Source: a virus. From it: 64,000 nucleotides of DNA. This document shows, piece after piece, positions 46,201-55,312 of this stretch; position 1 is the first letter of the stretch; each line of letters starts with the position of its first letter. The position numbers and the translations under genes are program-made. The notes beneath the pieces are model-generated. The model saw only the letters and a list, made by a program, of their open reading frames with translations. It was not told the origin of the DNA and ran no database searches. The DNA is taken from IMG/VR virus record IMGVR_UViG_3300027969_002424, positions 124,001 to 188,000 of that record; one strand, 5' to 3'.

Positions 46201-48030
46201 GGTATAGCTACCAGTGGTGCATTGATTAGTAATGGTAGCAGTAATGTAAATATACCAGTTGCTAACGGAAATGTTAATATATCATCAGCAGGTAATGCAA
46301 ACGTATTAATAGTTACTGACATTGGTGTTAATGTACCGGGTAATTTAACAGCTGGTAATTTAATTGGAATTTTTGCAAATGGAAATACTGATTTTAGTAT
46401 TCCAGTAGCAAATGGTAATATACTTACTGATGTTGGTGGTGTAGCAAATGTTATGATAATAGCTAATACTGGTGTTCTAGTACAAGCTGCAAACACTTCA
46501 TTTATTGCTAATACAATTACTGCTAACGGCGTTGCGTACGGTAATATGAATTTTAGTACCACTATACCAGTCGCTAATAACGTTGGTATAAGAGCAACTC
46601 AAGCTACATATACAGATACTATTAGTTTGGCTTCAACTTCTATCACACTAGCAGGCGCACATGGATTTGATATACCAACTATGGCAGCGTCAAATCTTCT
46701 TGTTACGTATGGTAACGCAGCAACGATGGCAATATTAGGTGCACCAACTGCTGGCAGTAATGTAACAATAACTAATAGATATGCATTGTGGGTTGGTGGT
46801 GCATCAACACCGGCTAACTCATACTTTAACGGTAACGTTACTATTTCTGCTAACTTGACAGTTGGTAACTTAATTGGTGGTATTGCGAATGGTAATAGTA
46901 ACATAAATATCCCATCAGCAAACGGAAATGTTAATATATCAGTAACTGGTACAGCTAACGTATTAGTAATATCTAACACGGGTGCTAATATATCTGGTAC
47001 TGCCAACATTACTGGTAACTTAAATGCAGCTAACTTAACTGGTATATATGCAAATGGCAATAGTAACGTAAGTATCCCATCAGCTGCCGGCAATATTACT
47101 CTATCCGTCGGTGGTACTAGTAATGTAGCAGTATTTTCTAATACCGGTGCTAATATATCTGGTACTGCAAACATCACTGGTAATCTTACAGTTCAAGGCA
47201 CAAACGTAACTATTGGTTCTGGTACCGGTGGCAACATATCTGGTGCAAATGCTATAACTTCTAATAGTTATACAGCAAACGGTGCAGTTACTGGTAATGC
47301 TAACGTGAGTACAGTCACCGGTGTTATGGGTATTAGAAGTATATCTTCAACTTATACGGACAATTCAGCAGCGGCATCCGGTACATTGTCAGTTGCAGCA
47401 GCACATGCGATTGCTACCCCAACTTATGCAGCAGCAAATACTACAGTAACAGCAACCAATGCGGCTACTTTCTATATTCAAGCACAGCCAACTGCTGGTA
47501 CGAATATGACAATAACTAACCCATATGCACTATATGTTGCAGCAGGTAACAGCTTCTTTGGTGGTAACATCATTGGTACATTAGCAAACGGAAATAGTAA
47601 TATAAATATTCCTGCAGCTAATGGAAATATAAACTTCAGTTCAGCAGGTAATGCCAATGTAGTAGTTATTACTGGAACAGGGTTACGTGTAAACGGTGCA
47701 GGTGGATTAGGATATAACAGCACTATTGGTGCTAATACTCAAACAGCTAATCGTAATAATTCGGTTACTATCAGTAACATTACTGGTGCTATTACATTGT
47801 TCAGTACAATTACTACAGCAAATACAACCAATGTGTTTACTGTTACTAATACTACAGTAGCAGCAACTGATGTAATTATATTGAGCCAACGATCTGGTAC
47901 TGTTGGTAGCTATATACTCAATGTTGCTAATGTAGCAGCAGGATCGTTTGCTGTACAAATTTATAATGTAGTATCGCCTGCTGTTGCCGAAGCACCAATC
48001 ATTAACTTTGCAGTAATCAAGACAGCATAA
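40207..48030 (+). CDS. Giant fibre alternating collagen-like and beta-repeat segments
   Basis: A 2607-residue protein. Repeats of type [17 protein letters not shown] / [18 protein letters not shown] and the recurring [11 protein letters not shown] alternate with short collagen-like blocks (nt ~40790-41185, 41600-41790, 42655-43245, 43845-44055, 44300-44490; units like [11 protein letters not shown]). A ~90-residue domain (TYTDNSAA ... [20 protein letters not shown] ... YSLLAGG) occurs three times: near the N-terminus (nt ~40345-40590), at nt ~46570-46850 and at nt ~47335-47560. The C-terminal tail (~90 residues) resembles a trimer-end cap. It is presumably a long tail fibre with alternating rod types. 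No chaperone or protease motif seen. Confidence 0.82.
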   Translation: MAVLTIQPVAIDSANNFTFASTTSNSVTVSGNATGNVNIATVTANLGFRGVFATYTDNSAASSATVANAAIHAFAAPNLAAANTGVTFTNAATFYIAGGPVANTNATITNSYSLLAGGNARFTGNIIGTLANGNSNIYIATANGNVTVAAAGNTTLTITGTGVNVAGTGNFSANVAAAYFIGNGSQLTGLPSSSGATGATGYTGSTGATGATGATGNSGSTGATGLGSTGATGATGNQGSTGATGLGSTGATGNDGATGATGLGSTGATGATGATGNQGSTGATGLGSTGATGATGLGSTGATGATGLGATGATGATGFNGATGATGPVAGSNTQIVFNDAGTANGSANLTFNKTTNVLAVVGNVTASNFVGALANGNSNVYIATANGNVTIAAVGNTTLTVTGTGANITGTANISGNLTIGSATGGNLTGANVISANTGNFTANVTAAYFIGNGSQLTGLTSFTGSTGATGATGYNGATGATGLGSTGATGATGLGSTGATGATGLGSTGATGAAGNDGATGATGPIAGSNTQVVFNDAGVANGSANLTFNKTTNVLAVTGNVSATYYIGNGSQLTGIATGTPASISNGNSNVNIPAANGNITMSAVGNSNVVIITGTGMNVAGTANISGNLTIGSATGGNLTGANVIFANVFTSNVTTGTAPFIVSSNTVVANLNADLLDGYTTATANTANTVAVRDASGNLSANYFIGNGSQLTGVGSAGSLSNGNSNVNIPVANGNITISAVGNANVVIVTGTGMNVAGTTNISGNLTIGSATGGNLTGANVLSANTGNFSANVTASYFLGNGSQLTGLSSSSGATGATGAGATGATGATGLGSTGATGATGVGSTGATGVGSTGATGVGSTGAIGATGATGLGSTGATGAAGNDGATGATGLGSTGATGATGATGNLGSTGATGAQGATGATGLGSTGATGAQGATGDQGATGATGLGSTGATGAQGATGTAGNDGATGATGLGSTGATGAQGATGLGSTGATGAAGNNGATGATGPIAGSNTQIIFNDAGTANGSANLTFDKTSSVLTITGNIITGAGTGGNITGANVLSANSGNFATTLNVVGNANVGNLGFGSGIITGTGNVTAGYFLGNGSQLTGISTSSNTIFNGNSNVSIPSANGNINLSAVGNANVVIVTGTGMNVAGTANITGNIITGAGTGGNISGANVISANTGNFTANVTASYFLGNGSQLTGITSSGGATGATGAGATGATGLGSTGATGATGYDGATGATGLGSTGATGATGLGSTGATGATGYDGATGATGPIAGSNTQIIFNDAGVANGSANLTFDKTSSLLTVTGNIVTGAGTGGNISGANVISANTGNFTANVTAAYFLGNGSQLTGLTSFSGATGATGLGSTGATGAVGSTGATGLGSTGATGATGNDGATGATGIGSTGATGATGYNGATGATGPVAGSNTQIIFNDASTANGSANLTFDKTTNQLTVTGNLQVTNTSNLGSVSNVKITGGSSTYVLSTDGAGNLSWVAQSGGGGGGASISNGNSNVNIATANGNITMSATGVSNVMVVSNTGVVTSALTVGGGVGGNVTGANVISANTGTFGANVTAAFFIGNGSQLTGISVSAGTFVSNGNSNVNIPAANGNVNISAVGNANILVVTGTGANITGTANIAGNANVGNLGTAGQIISTVATGTAPLIVTSTTVVANLNANALQGNTPTSANTANTIAQRDANGNLSANFFTGNGAFLTGLTFTTFSNGNSNINIPAANGNVTVAAVGNTTLTITGTGVNVAGTGNFSGNVSVTGNLSAANLLGSHANGNSNVNIPAANGNVNISSAGNANILVVTGTGANINGTLNTGSGNINTTGNVSGAFFIGNGSLLTGIFPTTSSIANGNSNVNVVANSNVTISVTSVPNVVVVTSTGVNVAGTLNTGSGNINTTGNVSGAFFIGNGSQLTGLTISAGTSLINGNSNVTVIANGNITMSATGTANVLVVSNTGANVTGNGFYSNTVTAPFFAGNGSLLTGIATSGALISNGSSNVNIPVANGNVNISSAGNANVLIVTDIGVNVPGNLTAGNLIGIFANGNTDFSIPVANGNILTDVGGVANVMIIANTGVLVQAANTSFIANTITANGVAYGNMNFSTTIPVANNVGIRATQATYTDTISLASTSITLAGAHGFDIPTMAASNLLVTYGNAATMAILGAPTAGSNVTITNRYALWVGGASTPANSYFNGNVTISANLTVGNLIGGIANGNSNINIPSANGNVNISVTGTANVLVISNTGANISGTANITGNLNAANLTGIYANGNSNVSIPSAAGNITLSVGGTSNVAVFSNTGANISGTANITGNLTVQGTNVTIGSGTGGNISGANAITSNSYTANGAVTGNANVSTVTGVMGIRSISSTYTDNSAAASGTLSVAAAHAIATPTYAAANTTVTATNAATFYIQAQPTAGTNMTITNPYALYVAAGNSFFGGNIIGTLANGNSNINIPAANGNINFSSAGNANVVVITGTGLRVNGAGGLGYNSTIGANTQTANRNNSVTISNITGAITLFSTITTANTTNVFTVTNTTVAATDVIILSQRSGTVGSYILNVANVAAGSFAVQIYNVVSPAVAEAPIINFAVIKTA

Positions 48031-48033
48031 ATA
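48026..48033 (+). promoter_or_regulatory. Late promoter overlapping the end of the giant fibre gene
   Basis: CATAAATA includes the TAA stop of the upstream gene; 20 nt before ATG 48054, with AAAAGG as ribosome-binding site. Confidence 0.7.
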
Positions 48034-48053
48034 TTTTTATAAAAGGAAACAAT

Positions 48054-48377
48054 ATGTCAATATCATATACATGGACAATAGAAAATATGGCTTCTCAAGT
48101 GCAATTAGATGGTTATACAGATGTAGTCGTACAAGTAGCCTGGAGTTGCACTGGAATTGACGGTGCTTATTCAGCAACTATACCAGGATTAACTAGAATC
48201 ACATTTGGCGGTGGACCAGATTTTACCCCATATAGTGATTTAACAGAAGAAGAAGTATTAACTTGGGTATATAGTTCTGGAGTAGATCAAGCTAGTGTTC
48301 AAGCACAGATTGATAATCAAATAGAATTACAGATAAATCCCCCTATCGTAATGTTACCTTTACCTTGGACTAATTAA
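48054..48377 (+). CDS. Small conserved phage protein next to adhesin genes
   Basis: A 107-residue protein: ISYTWTIENMASQ, then VVVQVAWSCTGIDGAYSA and LTEEEVLTWVYSSGVDQAS, ending NPPIVMLPLPWTN. I recall similar short proteins (YTW start, LTEE-V-WV) beside fibre genes of marine T4-like phages, but know no function. It might be an assembly partner of the adhesins. Confidence 0.7.
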   Translation: MSISYTWTIENMASQVQLDGYTDVVVQVAWSCTGIDGAYSATIPGLTRITFGGGPDFTPYSDLTEEEVLTWVYSSGVDQASVQAQIDNQIELQINPPIVMLPLPWTN

Positions 48378-48379
48378 AA

Positions 48380-49288
48380 ATGATTTTATTTGGAATGACC
48401 CTTACCGGCGGATTTACTATATCTAAACCGGACTTGAGTTCTGTTGAATATCTAGTAGTCGCCGGCGGCGGCTCTGGTGGTGGTGGACCAGGTGGCGGCG
48501 GTGGAGGTGCAGGAGGCGTATTATCTAGTAGTAGTTTTTCTATATCATTAGGCACTCCATATACGGTTACAGTTGGTGGTGGTGGCGCAGGTGTTAGTTA
48601 TGGCGCATATGGTAACTACGGAAACGCCAGTGTGTTTAGTTCTGTCACTGCCACAGCGGGGGGACGAGGGGCAGTTGGTGGTATAGGCACAAACGTAGGT
48701 GGCAACGGTGGTTCTGGGGGCGGTGGCGGTTCTGGCCCAAACAGTGGTGTGTTAGGAAGCGCAGGCGGTACCGGGGTATCAGGTCCACCTATTCAAGGAT
48801 ATGCCGGCGGCTACGGTACACAGGTCAGTGGAGCACATCAACAAGGTGGCGGCGGTGGTGGTGGAACAAGCATTGGTGGAAATTCATCTACGTCTGGATC
48901 CGGTCCGGCAGGTGACGGCGGTACAGCCGTGTATAGTACTATCTCTGGTGCAAATGTTTCATATGCCGGTGGAGGCGGTGGCGGTGGACACTATACTGGC
49001 ACGACACGCGGTGGTTATGGTGGCGGAACAAATCCTGCAACAGGCGGCGGAGGTAATGGTGCAAATCAAGATACCAATGGAACCGCAGGCAGTGCTAACA
49101 CCGGTGGCGGTGGAGGTGGTGGTGGTAATGGACCAACATCAGGTCAAGCAGGCGGCTCTGGTGTTGTTATTGTCCGTTATCCAGATAGTTTTGCAGCAGC
49201 ATCAAGTACTACAGGTAGCCCAACTATCACTGTTACCGGCGGATACAGAATATACATCTGGACTAGTTCAGGTTCAATAACTTTCTAA
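48380..49288 (+). CDS. Glycine-rich adhesin (paralogue 1 of 3)
   Basis: A 302-residue protein. A short N-terminal part leads to VEYLVVAGGGSGGGGPGGGG, then long Gly-rich segments, and the conserved end GSGVVIVRYPDSFAAASSTT with YRIYIWTSSGSITF. Long oligo-glycine runs separated by variable segments are the hallmark of polyglycine-helix adhesins, such as the gp38 tip proteins of some T4-like phages (for example S16). This similarity is in composition and layout only. Two close relatives follow. It starts 2 nt after the previous stop without a visible ribosome-binding site. Confidence 0.75.
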   Translation: MILFGMTLTGGFTISKPDLSSVEYLVVAGGGSGGGGPGGGGGGAGGVLSSSSFSISLGTPYTVTVGGGGAGVSYGAYGNYGNASVFSSVTATAGGRGAVGGIGTNVGGNGGSGGGGGSGPNSGVLGSAGGTGVSGPPIQGYAGGYGTQVSGAHQQGGGGGGGTSIGGNSSTSGSGPAGDGGTAVYSTISGANVSYAGGGGGGGHYTGTTRGGYGGGTNPATGGGGNGANQDTNGTAGSANTGGGGGGGGNGPTSGQAGGSGVVIVRYPDSFAAASSTTGSPTITVTGGYRIYIWTSSGSITF

Positions 49289-49295
49289 AGCAAAT

Positions 49296-50282
49296 ATGAT
49301 CATAGGTAATTTATCTGTTGCAGCTGGGGGTGTTGATTTTTCATTCCCGACCATTTCATCTATCGACTACTTAGCAGTAGGTGGCGGCGGTGGCGGTGGT
49401 GTGGGTACTGCTTGGGATACTGACTCGGGAGGCGGTGGTGGCGGTGGTGGAGGATTCATTGAAAGAACAAATATTTCAATCACCCCTGCTACACTTTATA
49501 CTATTACCGTAGGCGCAGGGGGCGCCGGTGGATTAGTAACTAATGGCAGCGGTATTGGCGCTACAGTAGCAGCAGCTACCAACGGGAACACATCATCTAT
49601 AACAACTTTAGTTAATGCACGTGGAGGTGGAAGTGGCGGATATTATACTCCAACAAATGGCCGTACTGATGGCGACGTCGGCGGGTCTGGGGGCGGGGCA
49701 GGTTCAGGTGGTGGTGGTCAAGATCAATTTGGAGGAGCTGGTAATGTACCGGCAGCAACTCCACCTCAAGGTTATGCTGGTGGAAGAAATTACACAAGTG
49801 ATGTACAAGGGGCTGCCGGTGGAGGCGGAGGCGCTGGGGCTGCCGGGGCAAACGGAACCGCAGCAAGGGGAGGAAATGGTGGTATTGGGGCAATCACTAC
49901 ATTTATTAGTACTACATTAGCTACTAGTTTAAGTGTAGGGCAAGTAAGCGGGGGTTCTGTGTATTTTGCAGGCGGTGGAGGCGGATCTACAGGATCCACA
50001 ATTAATCAAGGACTTGGTGGTCTTGGTGGAGGTGGTAACGCAAGATATAATGCTAATGTAGTATCAAGTCTACCTAACACAGGTGGAGGTGGAGGTGGAT
50101 TAGGATTTGGTGCAAATAACATGACCGGGGGAACTGGTGGTTCGGGTATTGTAATCATACGAGTCACAGATTCAGTTTACAACAACTCATCAAACATCAT
50201 TGTTACCGGCACTGTATCGAATACGGTGATAGATGGGTATAAATTATTCATTTTTACCGGTAGCGGAACAATAACTTTTTAA
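49296..50282 (+). CDS. Glycine-rich adhesin (paralogue 2 of 3)
   Basis: A 328-residue protein with the same plan: IDYLAVGGGGGGG near residue 25, LYTITVGAGGAGG, then Gly-rich segments and a divergent end (GSGIVIIRVTDSVYNN, YKLFIFTGSGTITF). The end motif is recognisably the same but less similar to the other two copies. No ribosome-binding site is visible, so translation is likely coupled to the preceding gene. Confidence 0.75.
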   Translation: MIIGNLSVAAGGVDFSFPTISSIDYLAVGGGGGGGVGTAWDTDSGGGGGGGGGFIERTNISITPATLYTITVGAGGAGGLVTNGSGIGATVAAATNGNTSSITTLVNARGGGSGGYYTPTNGRTDGDVGGSGGGAGSGGGGQDQFGGAGNVPAATPPQGYAGGRNYTSDVQGAAGGGGGAGAAGANGTAARGGNGGIGAITTFISTTLATSLSVGQVSGGSVYFAGGGGGSTGSTINQGLGGLGGGGNARYNANVVSSLPNTGGGGGGLGFGANNMTGGTGGSGIVIIRVTDSVYNNSSNIIVTGTVSNTVIDGYKLFIFTGSGTITF

Positions 50283-50292
50283 GGATATATAA

Positions 50293-51216
50293 ATGTTAAT
50301 AACTTCAGGAGTGACTATTGGATTAGGTGTAACGATTATACCCCCTATCCCTACACCATCAACAGTAGAATATCTAGTAGTTGCCGGTGGAGGTGGTGGC
50401 GGTACCATTGGTGGTGGCGGCGGTGGCGGCTACTTAGCCGCAAGTGGCTTTGCAGTTCCTACAGGTTCAGCAATTACAGTAACTGTAGGTGCTGGCGGCG
50501 CGGTACCAGTGGGAAGTTACCGTATCGGTGGCAACGGTGCTAATTCTTCTATAACTGGAACAGCAGTATCCGTTGTTTCCGTTGGTGGGGGAGGCGGCGG
50601 CGCTTACTACTATAACTATGGGGAGATGGACGGGGCTAATGGTGGCTCAGGTGGCGGCGCTGGCGTTACATATGGCGGTGATAGTCATGCAAATGGAAAT
50701 CCGGGTACAGGTGTTGTTGGGCAAGGTAATAACGGAGGAACAGTTTCAGCTACTGCTGGGGGTGGTGCAGGCGGCGGCGGCGGAGCAGGTGCGGTTGGTG
50801 GTGCCGGCTCAGGTAGTACAGGTGGTGCCGGCGGTATCGGTGTCTTAAATGCTATCACTGGTACTAGTTATTATTGGGCAGGCGGTGGCGGTGGCGGTTG
50901 GTCGCCAGCTGGTGCAGGCGGTAACGGTGGCGGACAAGGCGGCGCTGGGCCAGGATCGTCTGGGGCTATGGGGAGCGGACTTAATTCTGCTACCATATAT
51001 GGTGCAGGACAAAATACAGGTGGTGGCGGTGGTGGGAATTACCCATTTTCCGCCGGGCCTGCTGGGTTTACTAATACAGGTGGTTCTGGAATCGTTGTTA
51101 TTCGTTATCCAGATAGTTATCTAGCAGCAACAAGCACTACAGGTAGCCCAACTATTACAACTACCGGTGGATATAGAATATATACTTGGACTAGTTCAGG
51201 ATCGATAACTTTTTAA
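50293..51216 (+). CDS. Glycine-rich adhesin (paralogue 3 of 3)
   Basis: A 307-residue protein: VEYLVVAGGGGGGTIGGGGG, ITVTVGAGGA, Gly-rich core and the end GSGIVVIRYPDSYLAATSTT with YRIYTWTSSGSITF, nearly the same as paralogue 1 in its last ~45 residues while the core differs. AAGGA precedes the ATG by 8 nt. This is the last gene of the ~30-kb fibre block. Three copies suggest tip variants or hetero-oligomers. Confidence 0.77.
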   Translation: MLITSGVTIGLGVTIIPPIPTPSTVEYLVVAGGGGGGTIGGGGGGGYLAASGFAVPTGSAITVTVGAGGAVPVGSYRIGGNGANSSITGTAVSVVSVGGGGGGAYYYNYGEMDGANGGSGGGAGVTYGGDSHANGNPGTGVVGQGNNGGTVSATAGGGAGGGGGAGAVGGAGSGSTGGAGGIGVLNAITGTSYYWAGGGGGGWSPAGAGGNGGGQGGAGPGSSGAMGSGLNSATIYGAGQNTGGGGGGNYPFSAGPAGFTNTGGSGIVVIRYPDSYLAATSTTGSPTITTTGGYRIYTWTSSGSITF

Positions 51217-51232
51217 TTAACATAGTTTAATT

Positions 51233-51240
51233 AATAAATA
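51233..51240 (+). promoter_or_regulatory. Late promoter after the adhesin genes
   Basis: AATAAATA, 21 nt before ATG 51262; AAAGGAG is the ribosome-binding site. Confidence 0.7.
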
Positions 51241-51261
51241 TATATTATAAAGGAGACATAA

Positions 51262-51612
51262 ATGAGTCATTTTGCAAAAGTAGAAAACGGAATAGTCACT
51301 TCAGTGATTGTTATAGAACAAGATGTATTAAATACTGGTTTGTGGGGAGACCCAGCATCTTGGGTACAAACAAGCTATAACACATACGGTGGAGAGCATC
51401 GTCTAGGTGGGACCCCAATGCGTAAAAATTACGCAGGACTTGGATACACATATGATAGTGAACGAGATGCATTCTATGCACCTCAACCTTACCCAAGCTG
51501 GACATTGAATGATGATACATGCCAATGGGAACCACCTACCCCAATGCCAACTGATGATAAACAGTACAGTTGGGATGAAGAAACTGTTTCATGGAAAGAA
51601 ATCACAGTCTAA
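51262..51612 (+). CDS. Conserved small phage protein, fibre-linked
   Basis: A 116-residue, W/Y/P-rich protein. Blocks: MSHFAKVENGIVTSVIVIEQ, MRKNYAGLGYTYDSERDAF, APQPYPSWTLNDDTCQWEPP, YSWDEETVSWKEI. I recognise this family from fibre-proximal positions in marine T4-like phages; function is not established and a virion or fibre-tip role is likely. It has a good ribosome-binding site and a late promoter. Confidence 0.75.
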   Translation: MSHFAKVENGIVTSVIVIEQDVLNTGLWGDPASWVQTSYNTYGGEHRLGGTPMRKNYAGLGYTYDSERDAFYAPQPYPSWTLNDDTCQWEPPTPMPTDDKQYSWDEETVSWKEITV

Positions 51613-51618
51613 CAAAAT

Positions 51619-51626
51619 GATAAGTA
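51619..51626 (+). promoter_or_regulatory. Degenerate late-promoter octamer
   Basis: GATAAGTA (one mismatch to the octamer core) ends 4 nt before the GTG start at 51631; weak. Confidence 0.25.
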
Positions 51627-51630
51627 GAAT

Positions 51631-52065
51631 GTGAATGTATTTCAATTAAACTATGAAACAAGACTTAAGAGTTGGTACGACTTAAGAAAATCCCTAGAAA
51701 ACAGTGATATAGAAACCGTTTGTCTAGCAATAGACAAATGGTGGCAATATGCACCTCTATTAAACCATCATCTACACCCAGATGATGTAGATAACTGGCC
51801 CGGACCATGGGAATTACTAGTAGAAAATAACTACTGTCAACTCAGTAGAGGATTAGGAATGGTATACACACTGCAATTAGTGGGCATCAAAGACATTGAC
51901 TTTTGCCTAGCAATAGACGATAATAGTGAAGAATGTGCCTTAGTCATGGTCGATAACGCAAAATATATACTGAATTACTACCCTAACACGGTAATAAGTA
52001 ATAGTCTACAAGATTTTAAGTTGGGCAATCCAGTGAATATGGATATAATAAATAAAAAAATATAG
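51631..52065 (+). CDS. Hypothetical protein upstream of nrdA
   Basis: A 144-residue acidic protein read from a GTG start (NVFQLNYETRLKSWYDLRKS ...). It contains VCLAIDKWWQYAPLLNHHLH and DDVDNWPGPWELLVENNYC, with many Trp residues. Similar short proteins accompany nucleotide-metabolism genes in T4-like phages, but I do not know the function. No ribosome-binding site is seen. There is no in-frame ATG near, so GTG is the best start. It ends 7 nt before nrdA. Confidence 0.7.
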   Translation: MNVFQLNYETRLKSWYDLRKSLENSDIETVCLAIDKWWQYAPLLNHHLHPDDVDNWPGPWELLVENNYCQLSRGLGMVYTLQLVGIKDIDFCLAIDDNSEECALVMVDNAKYILNYYPNTVISNSLQDFKLGNPVNMDIINKKI

Positions 52066-52072
52066 GTGATGA

Positions 52073-54388
52073 ATGATTAATGTTTTAAAACGCAATGGCA
52101 AAAAAGAGCCATTAATGTTAGAGAAATGGCAAGCACAAGTAGCAAAAGTATGTACAGGAATCGCTGATGTAAGCCCGAGTATGGTTGAGATCAAAAGTCA
52201 ACTACACTTTTACGATGGAATCACTACAAGTCAGATAGATAGTATAACATTACGAGCAATCGTTGATTTGATTGACGTAGAAAGTAACCCTGAAGTTGGA
52301 CATACGAATTATCAGTATGTAGCAGGAAAGCAGCGTATGAGTATGCTGCGTAAGGATGTATATGGTCAATATGAGGTTCCGCACCTCTACGATATTGTGA
52401 AAAAGAATGTAGCTACAGGATTGTATACAAGTGAATTACTAGAATGGTATACTGAGGAAGATTGGAACAAAATGAATGATATTATAGATCATTCTAAAGA
52501 TGAGACTTATAGTTATGCCGCTATTGAGCAACTTATCGAAAAGTATCTAGTAAAAAATCGCAGCACTAAGGAAATATATGAAACTCCGCAAATTCGCTAC
52601 ATGGTTGCAGCAGCTACCGTCTTCCATAGTGAAGAACCAAACACAGCAAGACTCAGATACATCAAAGAATACTACAATGCTGCTAGTGATGGTCTTTTTA
52701 CATTGGCTACCCCTGTGCTTGCTGGCCTGGGAACTCCAACTAAGCAATTCAGTAGTTGTGTGCTTATTCGCAGTGACGATGATCTGGACAGTATCTTTGC
52801 TTCGGGAGAGATGATGGCCAAGTATGCTAGCAAACGTGCTGGCATTGGTCTAGAAATTGGAAGATTGCGTCCGTTAGGCAGTCCCATCCGTGGTGGAGAG
52901 ATCATGCACACCGGCATGATACCTTTTCTAAAGAAGTGGTTCGGTGATCTACGTTCATGTAGTCAAGGAGGTATCCGTAATGCTAGTGCTACTGTTTTTT
53001 ATCCTATTTGGCATCATCAGTTTGATGATCTTATTGTTCTCAAGAACAATCAAGGCACAGAAGAAACCCGTGTGCGACACATGGACTATGGTGTGGTTCT
53101 ATCCGCATTTTTCTGGAAGAGATTCAAGAACAAAGAGAACATAACATTCTTTGACCCTAACGAAGTACCTGACTTGTATGAAGCATTTTATAAAGATACT
53201 AATCTGTTTGAAGAACTTTACTGCAAATATGAAAAGCAGAAAACCCTGCGTAAGAAAACGATGGCTGCGGAGGAAGTTTTCAAGAGTGGTATTCTCAAGG
53301 AACGAACAGACACTGGACGTATATATCTAGTGTTCATTGACAATGTGATGAAGCAGGGTCCATTTGATCCCGAGTATCATACAATTTACCAGAGTAACTT
53401 ATGCTGTGAAATACTTTTACCCACTAGATCCTTTAAGCGTCTTGATGATCCTGATGGTCGCATTGCCCTTTGCACTTTGGGCTCAATCAACTGGGGAGCC
53501 TTCAGAAATCCGGAAGACATGCGTCGGGCTTGCCGTATTCTACATAGGAGTCTTAACAATATATTGGATTACCAGGACTTCTTAAGTATTCAATCTAAAC
53601 TTAGTAACGATGAGATACGCCCATTAGGCATTGGTGTAACTAATTTAGCATACTGGCATGCTAAACGCAGTCTTAAGTACGGCGAGAAAGATGCATTGGC
53701 TGAAGTCAAAATTTGGGCAGAACATCTAGCATTCTATCTAACAGAAGCAAGTGTAGAACTTGCTAAAGAAAGAGGTAAGTGTGAAGGTAGCGACAAGACA
53801 AGATATGGTCAAGGAACATTTCCGTGGGAACTAAGAGCCAAAGGTGTTAATCAACTAACTGACTTTAACCCAGAATTAGATTGGGAAACACTACGCACAA
53901 ATATGAAAGAACACGGTGTACGTAATGCTACGCAAATGGCTATCGCTCCTGTAGAATCAAGTAGTGTAGTTATTAACAGTACAAATGGTATTGAAATGCC
54001 AATGAGTTTGATATCTGTAAAAGAAAGTAAAGCAGGTAGCTTCACTCAAGTAGTTCCAGAATATCACAAATTAAAGAACAAGTATCAGTTGATGTGGGAG
54101 CAGAAAGACTGTGATGGTTACTTAAAGACCGCAGCAGTACTAGCAGCATACATCGACCAGAGCATAAGTACTAACACATTTTATAATCCTGCTCATTTTG
54201 AGGGTCGTAAAGTTCCAACTACATTGATTGCAAAGAATCTGATGCAAGCACATATGTGGGGACTTAAGACTTTCTATTATAGCTTGATTAACAAACAGGG
54301 TAGTAAAGCACCCGATGAGATAGCCCCAACAATGTTGGAACCAATCGACTTTGATAATGAAGAAGATTGTATTGCATGTAAATTATAA
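52073..54388 (+). CDS. nrdA: Ribonucleotide reductase, class Ia large subunit
   Basis: Converts ribonucleoside diphosphates to deoxyribonucleotides for phage DNA synthesis. An N-terminal cone-like region (INVLKRNGKKEPL) is followed by the catalytic barrel. Active-site residues align with E. coli NrdA at a constant +4/+5 offset: C229 (FSSCVLI), N442-L-C444-C445-E446, C467 (LCTLGSIN), and radical-path Y735-Y736. The C-terminal redox pair is CxxC (EDCIACKL, C766/C769), shorter-spaced than in E. coli. The 771-aa length is typical. It belongs with nrdB and glutaredoxin, but a lipoprotein gene separates nrdA from nrdB. No clear ribosome-binding site (AGGTGATG before the ATG is weak). Confidence 0.96.
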   Translation: MINVLKRNGKKEPLMLEKWQAQVAKVCTGIADVSPSMVEIKSQLHFYDGITTSQIDSITLRAIVDLIDVESNPEVGHTNYQYVAGKQRMSMLRKDVYGQYEVPHLYDIVKKNVATGLYTSELLEWYTEEDWNKMNDIIDHSKDETYSYAAIEQLIEKYLVKNRSTKEIYETPQIRYMVAAATVFHSEEPNTARLRYIKEYYNAASDGLFTLATPVLAGLGTPTKQFSSCVLIRSDDDLDSIFASGEMMAKYASKRAGIGLEIGRLRPLGSPIRGGEIMHTGMIPFLKKWFGDLRSCSQGGIRNASATVFYPIWHHQFDDLIVLKNNQGTEETRVRHMDYGVVLSAFFWKRFKNKENITFFDPNEVPDLYEAFYKDTNLFEELYCKYEKQKTLRKKTMAAEEVFKSGILKERTDTGRIYLVFIDNVMKQGPFDPEYHTIYQSNLCCEILLPTRSFKRLDDPDGRIALCTLGSINWGAFRNPEDMRRACRILHRSLNNILDYQDFLSIQSKLSNDEIRPLGIGVTNLAYWHAKRSLKYGEKDALAEVKIWAEHLAFYLTEASVELAKERGKCEGSDKTRYGQGTFPWELRAKGVNQLTDFNPELDWETLRTNMKEHGVRNATQMAIAPVESSSVVINSTNGIEMPMSLISVKESKAGSFTQVVPEYHKLKNKYQLMWEQKDCDGYLKTAAVLAAYIDQSISTNTFYNPAHFEGRKVPTTLIAKNLMQAHMWGLKTFYYSLINKQGSKAPDEIAPTMLEPIDFDNEEDCIACKL

Positions 54389-54397
54389 AGGAAAAAC

Positions 54398-55312
54398 ATG
54401 AAAAAATTATTAGTTATATTAACTGTATTAGTATTAGCAGCTTGTAGTAAAACAACAACTGCTCCTACAGCAACCGTAACAACATTCACCCCTTCTTTTG
54501 TAGTAGACTACAATGGATGTGGAACTGATCCAGTAATATCAGGTAACTCTGTTACATTCGGTTCAGGAACAAATTGTCAAGCAGGTAGACTTGTATCACA
54601 ACAAGGATATGTGAATATCACACAAGTCAAAGCAACGATTGATCTGTCAAAACTATCACAGAACTATGTTAACGCTAGTTTCTACATGGTATCAAACCCA
54701 GTACAACCTAGTGTTCAACCAAAAGGCACTAACTACTGTGATGCAGGTGGTAGCCAGAACCAATGGAACTGCCAAGAGATTGATATCATAGAAACAAATG
54801 GTAACAAAATCACACAATCTACATTACATCTAGGTACAGGTGGTTCTAGTGCTCCACAACGATATGAGTATTCATTCGCATCTACAGCGAATAACAGTTG
54901 TTTCAACTATTCATCAATGACTAGTTCACCTACTGCTACTAACGGATTACACAGTATGGTCAATGTCATTGACATGAGCAAACCATTTGATATGGTGACT
55001 GATTTCACATACGGAACAACTCCTACAATGAAAGTAACATATTCACAGAATGGTAATTTTGTGATAGTATATGATAGTAGTATTGGTACAGGTGCAGAAG
55101 GTAGTGGTAGTGTAGATATGACTTCATTGATAACTAGCATGAAGAATGGTTACTGGTTGAATCTATCATTCTGGCAAGGCTTTAGCCCGACTGGCCCCGG
55201 TAGTGCTCCGTGGTGGAACAACAGTTGTTCATGGGGCGCATTGTGCAATAATACAAGTGGATACTGGAGTATCAGCAACATACAAGTAACTGCTGATAGC
55301 GTAATAAAATGA
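54398..55312 (+). CDS. Lipoprotein with clan GH-B glycosidase-like motif, between nrdA and nrdB
   Basis: The 304-aa product starts with a clear lipoprotein signal (MKKLLVILTVLVLAAC; lipobox LAAC, C16), so it is expected to be lipid-anchored in the host envelope. The segment CQEIDIIETNGNKITQSTLH has E127-x-D129-x-x-E132 and H144. That spacing matches the catalytic E-x-D-x-x-E of GH7 (E-M-D-I-W-E) and the GH16 type of clan GH-B, both concanavalin-like beta-sandwiches. The cysteine count is high (C41, C60, C114, C125, and more at the C-terminus in SCSWGALC), suggesting disulphides and export. Activity on a host glycan is inferred, not shown. It overlaps nrdB by 4 nt (ATGA). AAAGGAAA lies before its ATG. 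It could be a moron or an exclusion factor. Confidence 0.75.
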   Translation: MKKLLVILTVLVLAACSKTTTAPTATVTTFTPSFVVDYNGCGTDPVISGNSVTFGSGTNCQAGRLVSQQGYVNITQVKATIDLSKLSQNYVNASFYMVSNPVQPSVQPKGTNYCDAGGSQNQWNCQEIDIIETNGNKITQSTLHLGTGGSSAPQRYEYSFASTANNSCFNYSSMTSSPTATNGLHSMVNVIDMSKPFDMVTDFTYGTTPTMKVTYSQNGNFVIVYDSSIGTGAEGSGSVDMTSLITSMKNGYWLNLSFWQGFSPTGPGSAPWWNNSCSWGALCNNTSGYWSISNIQVTADSVIK

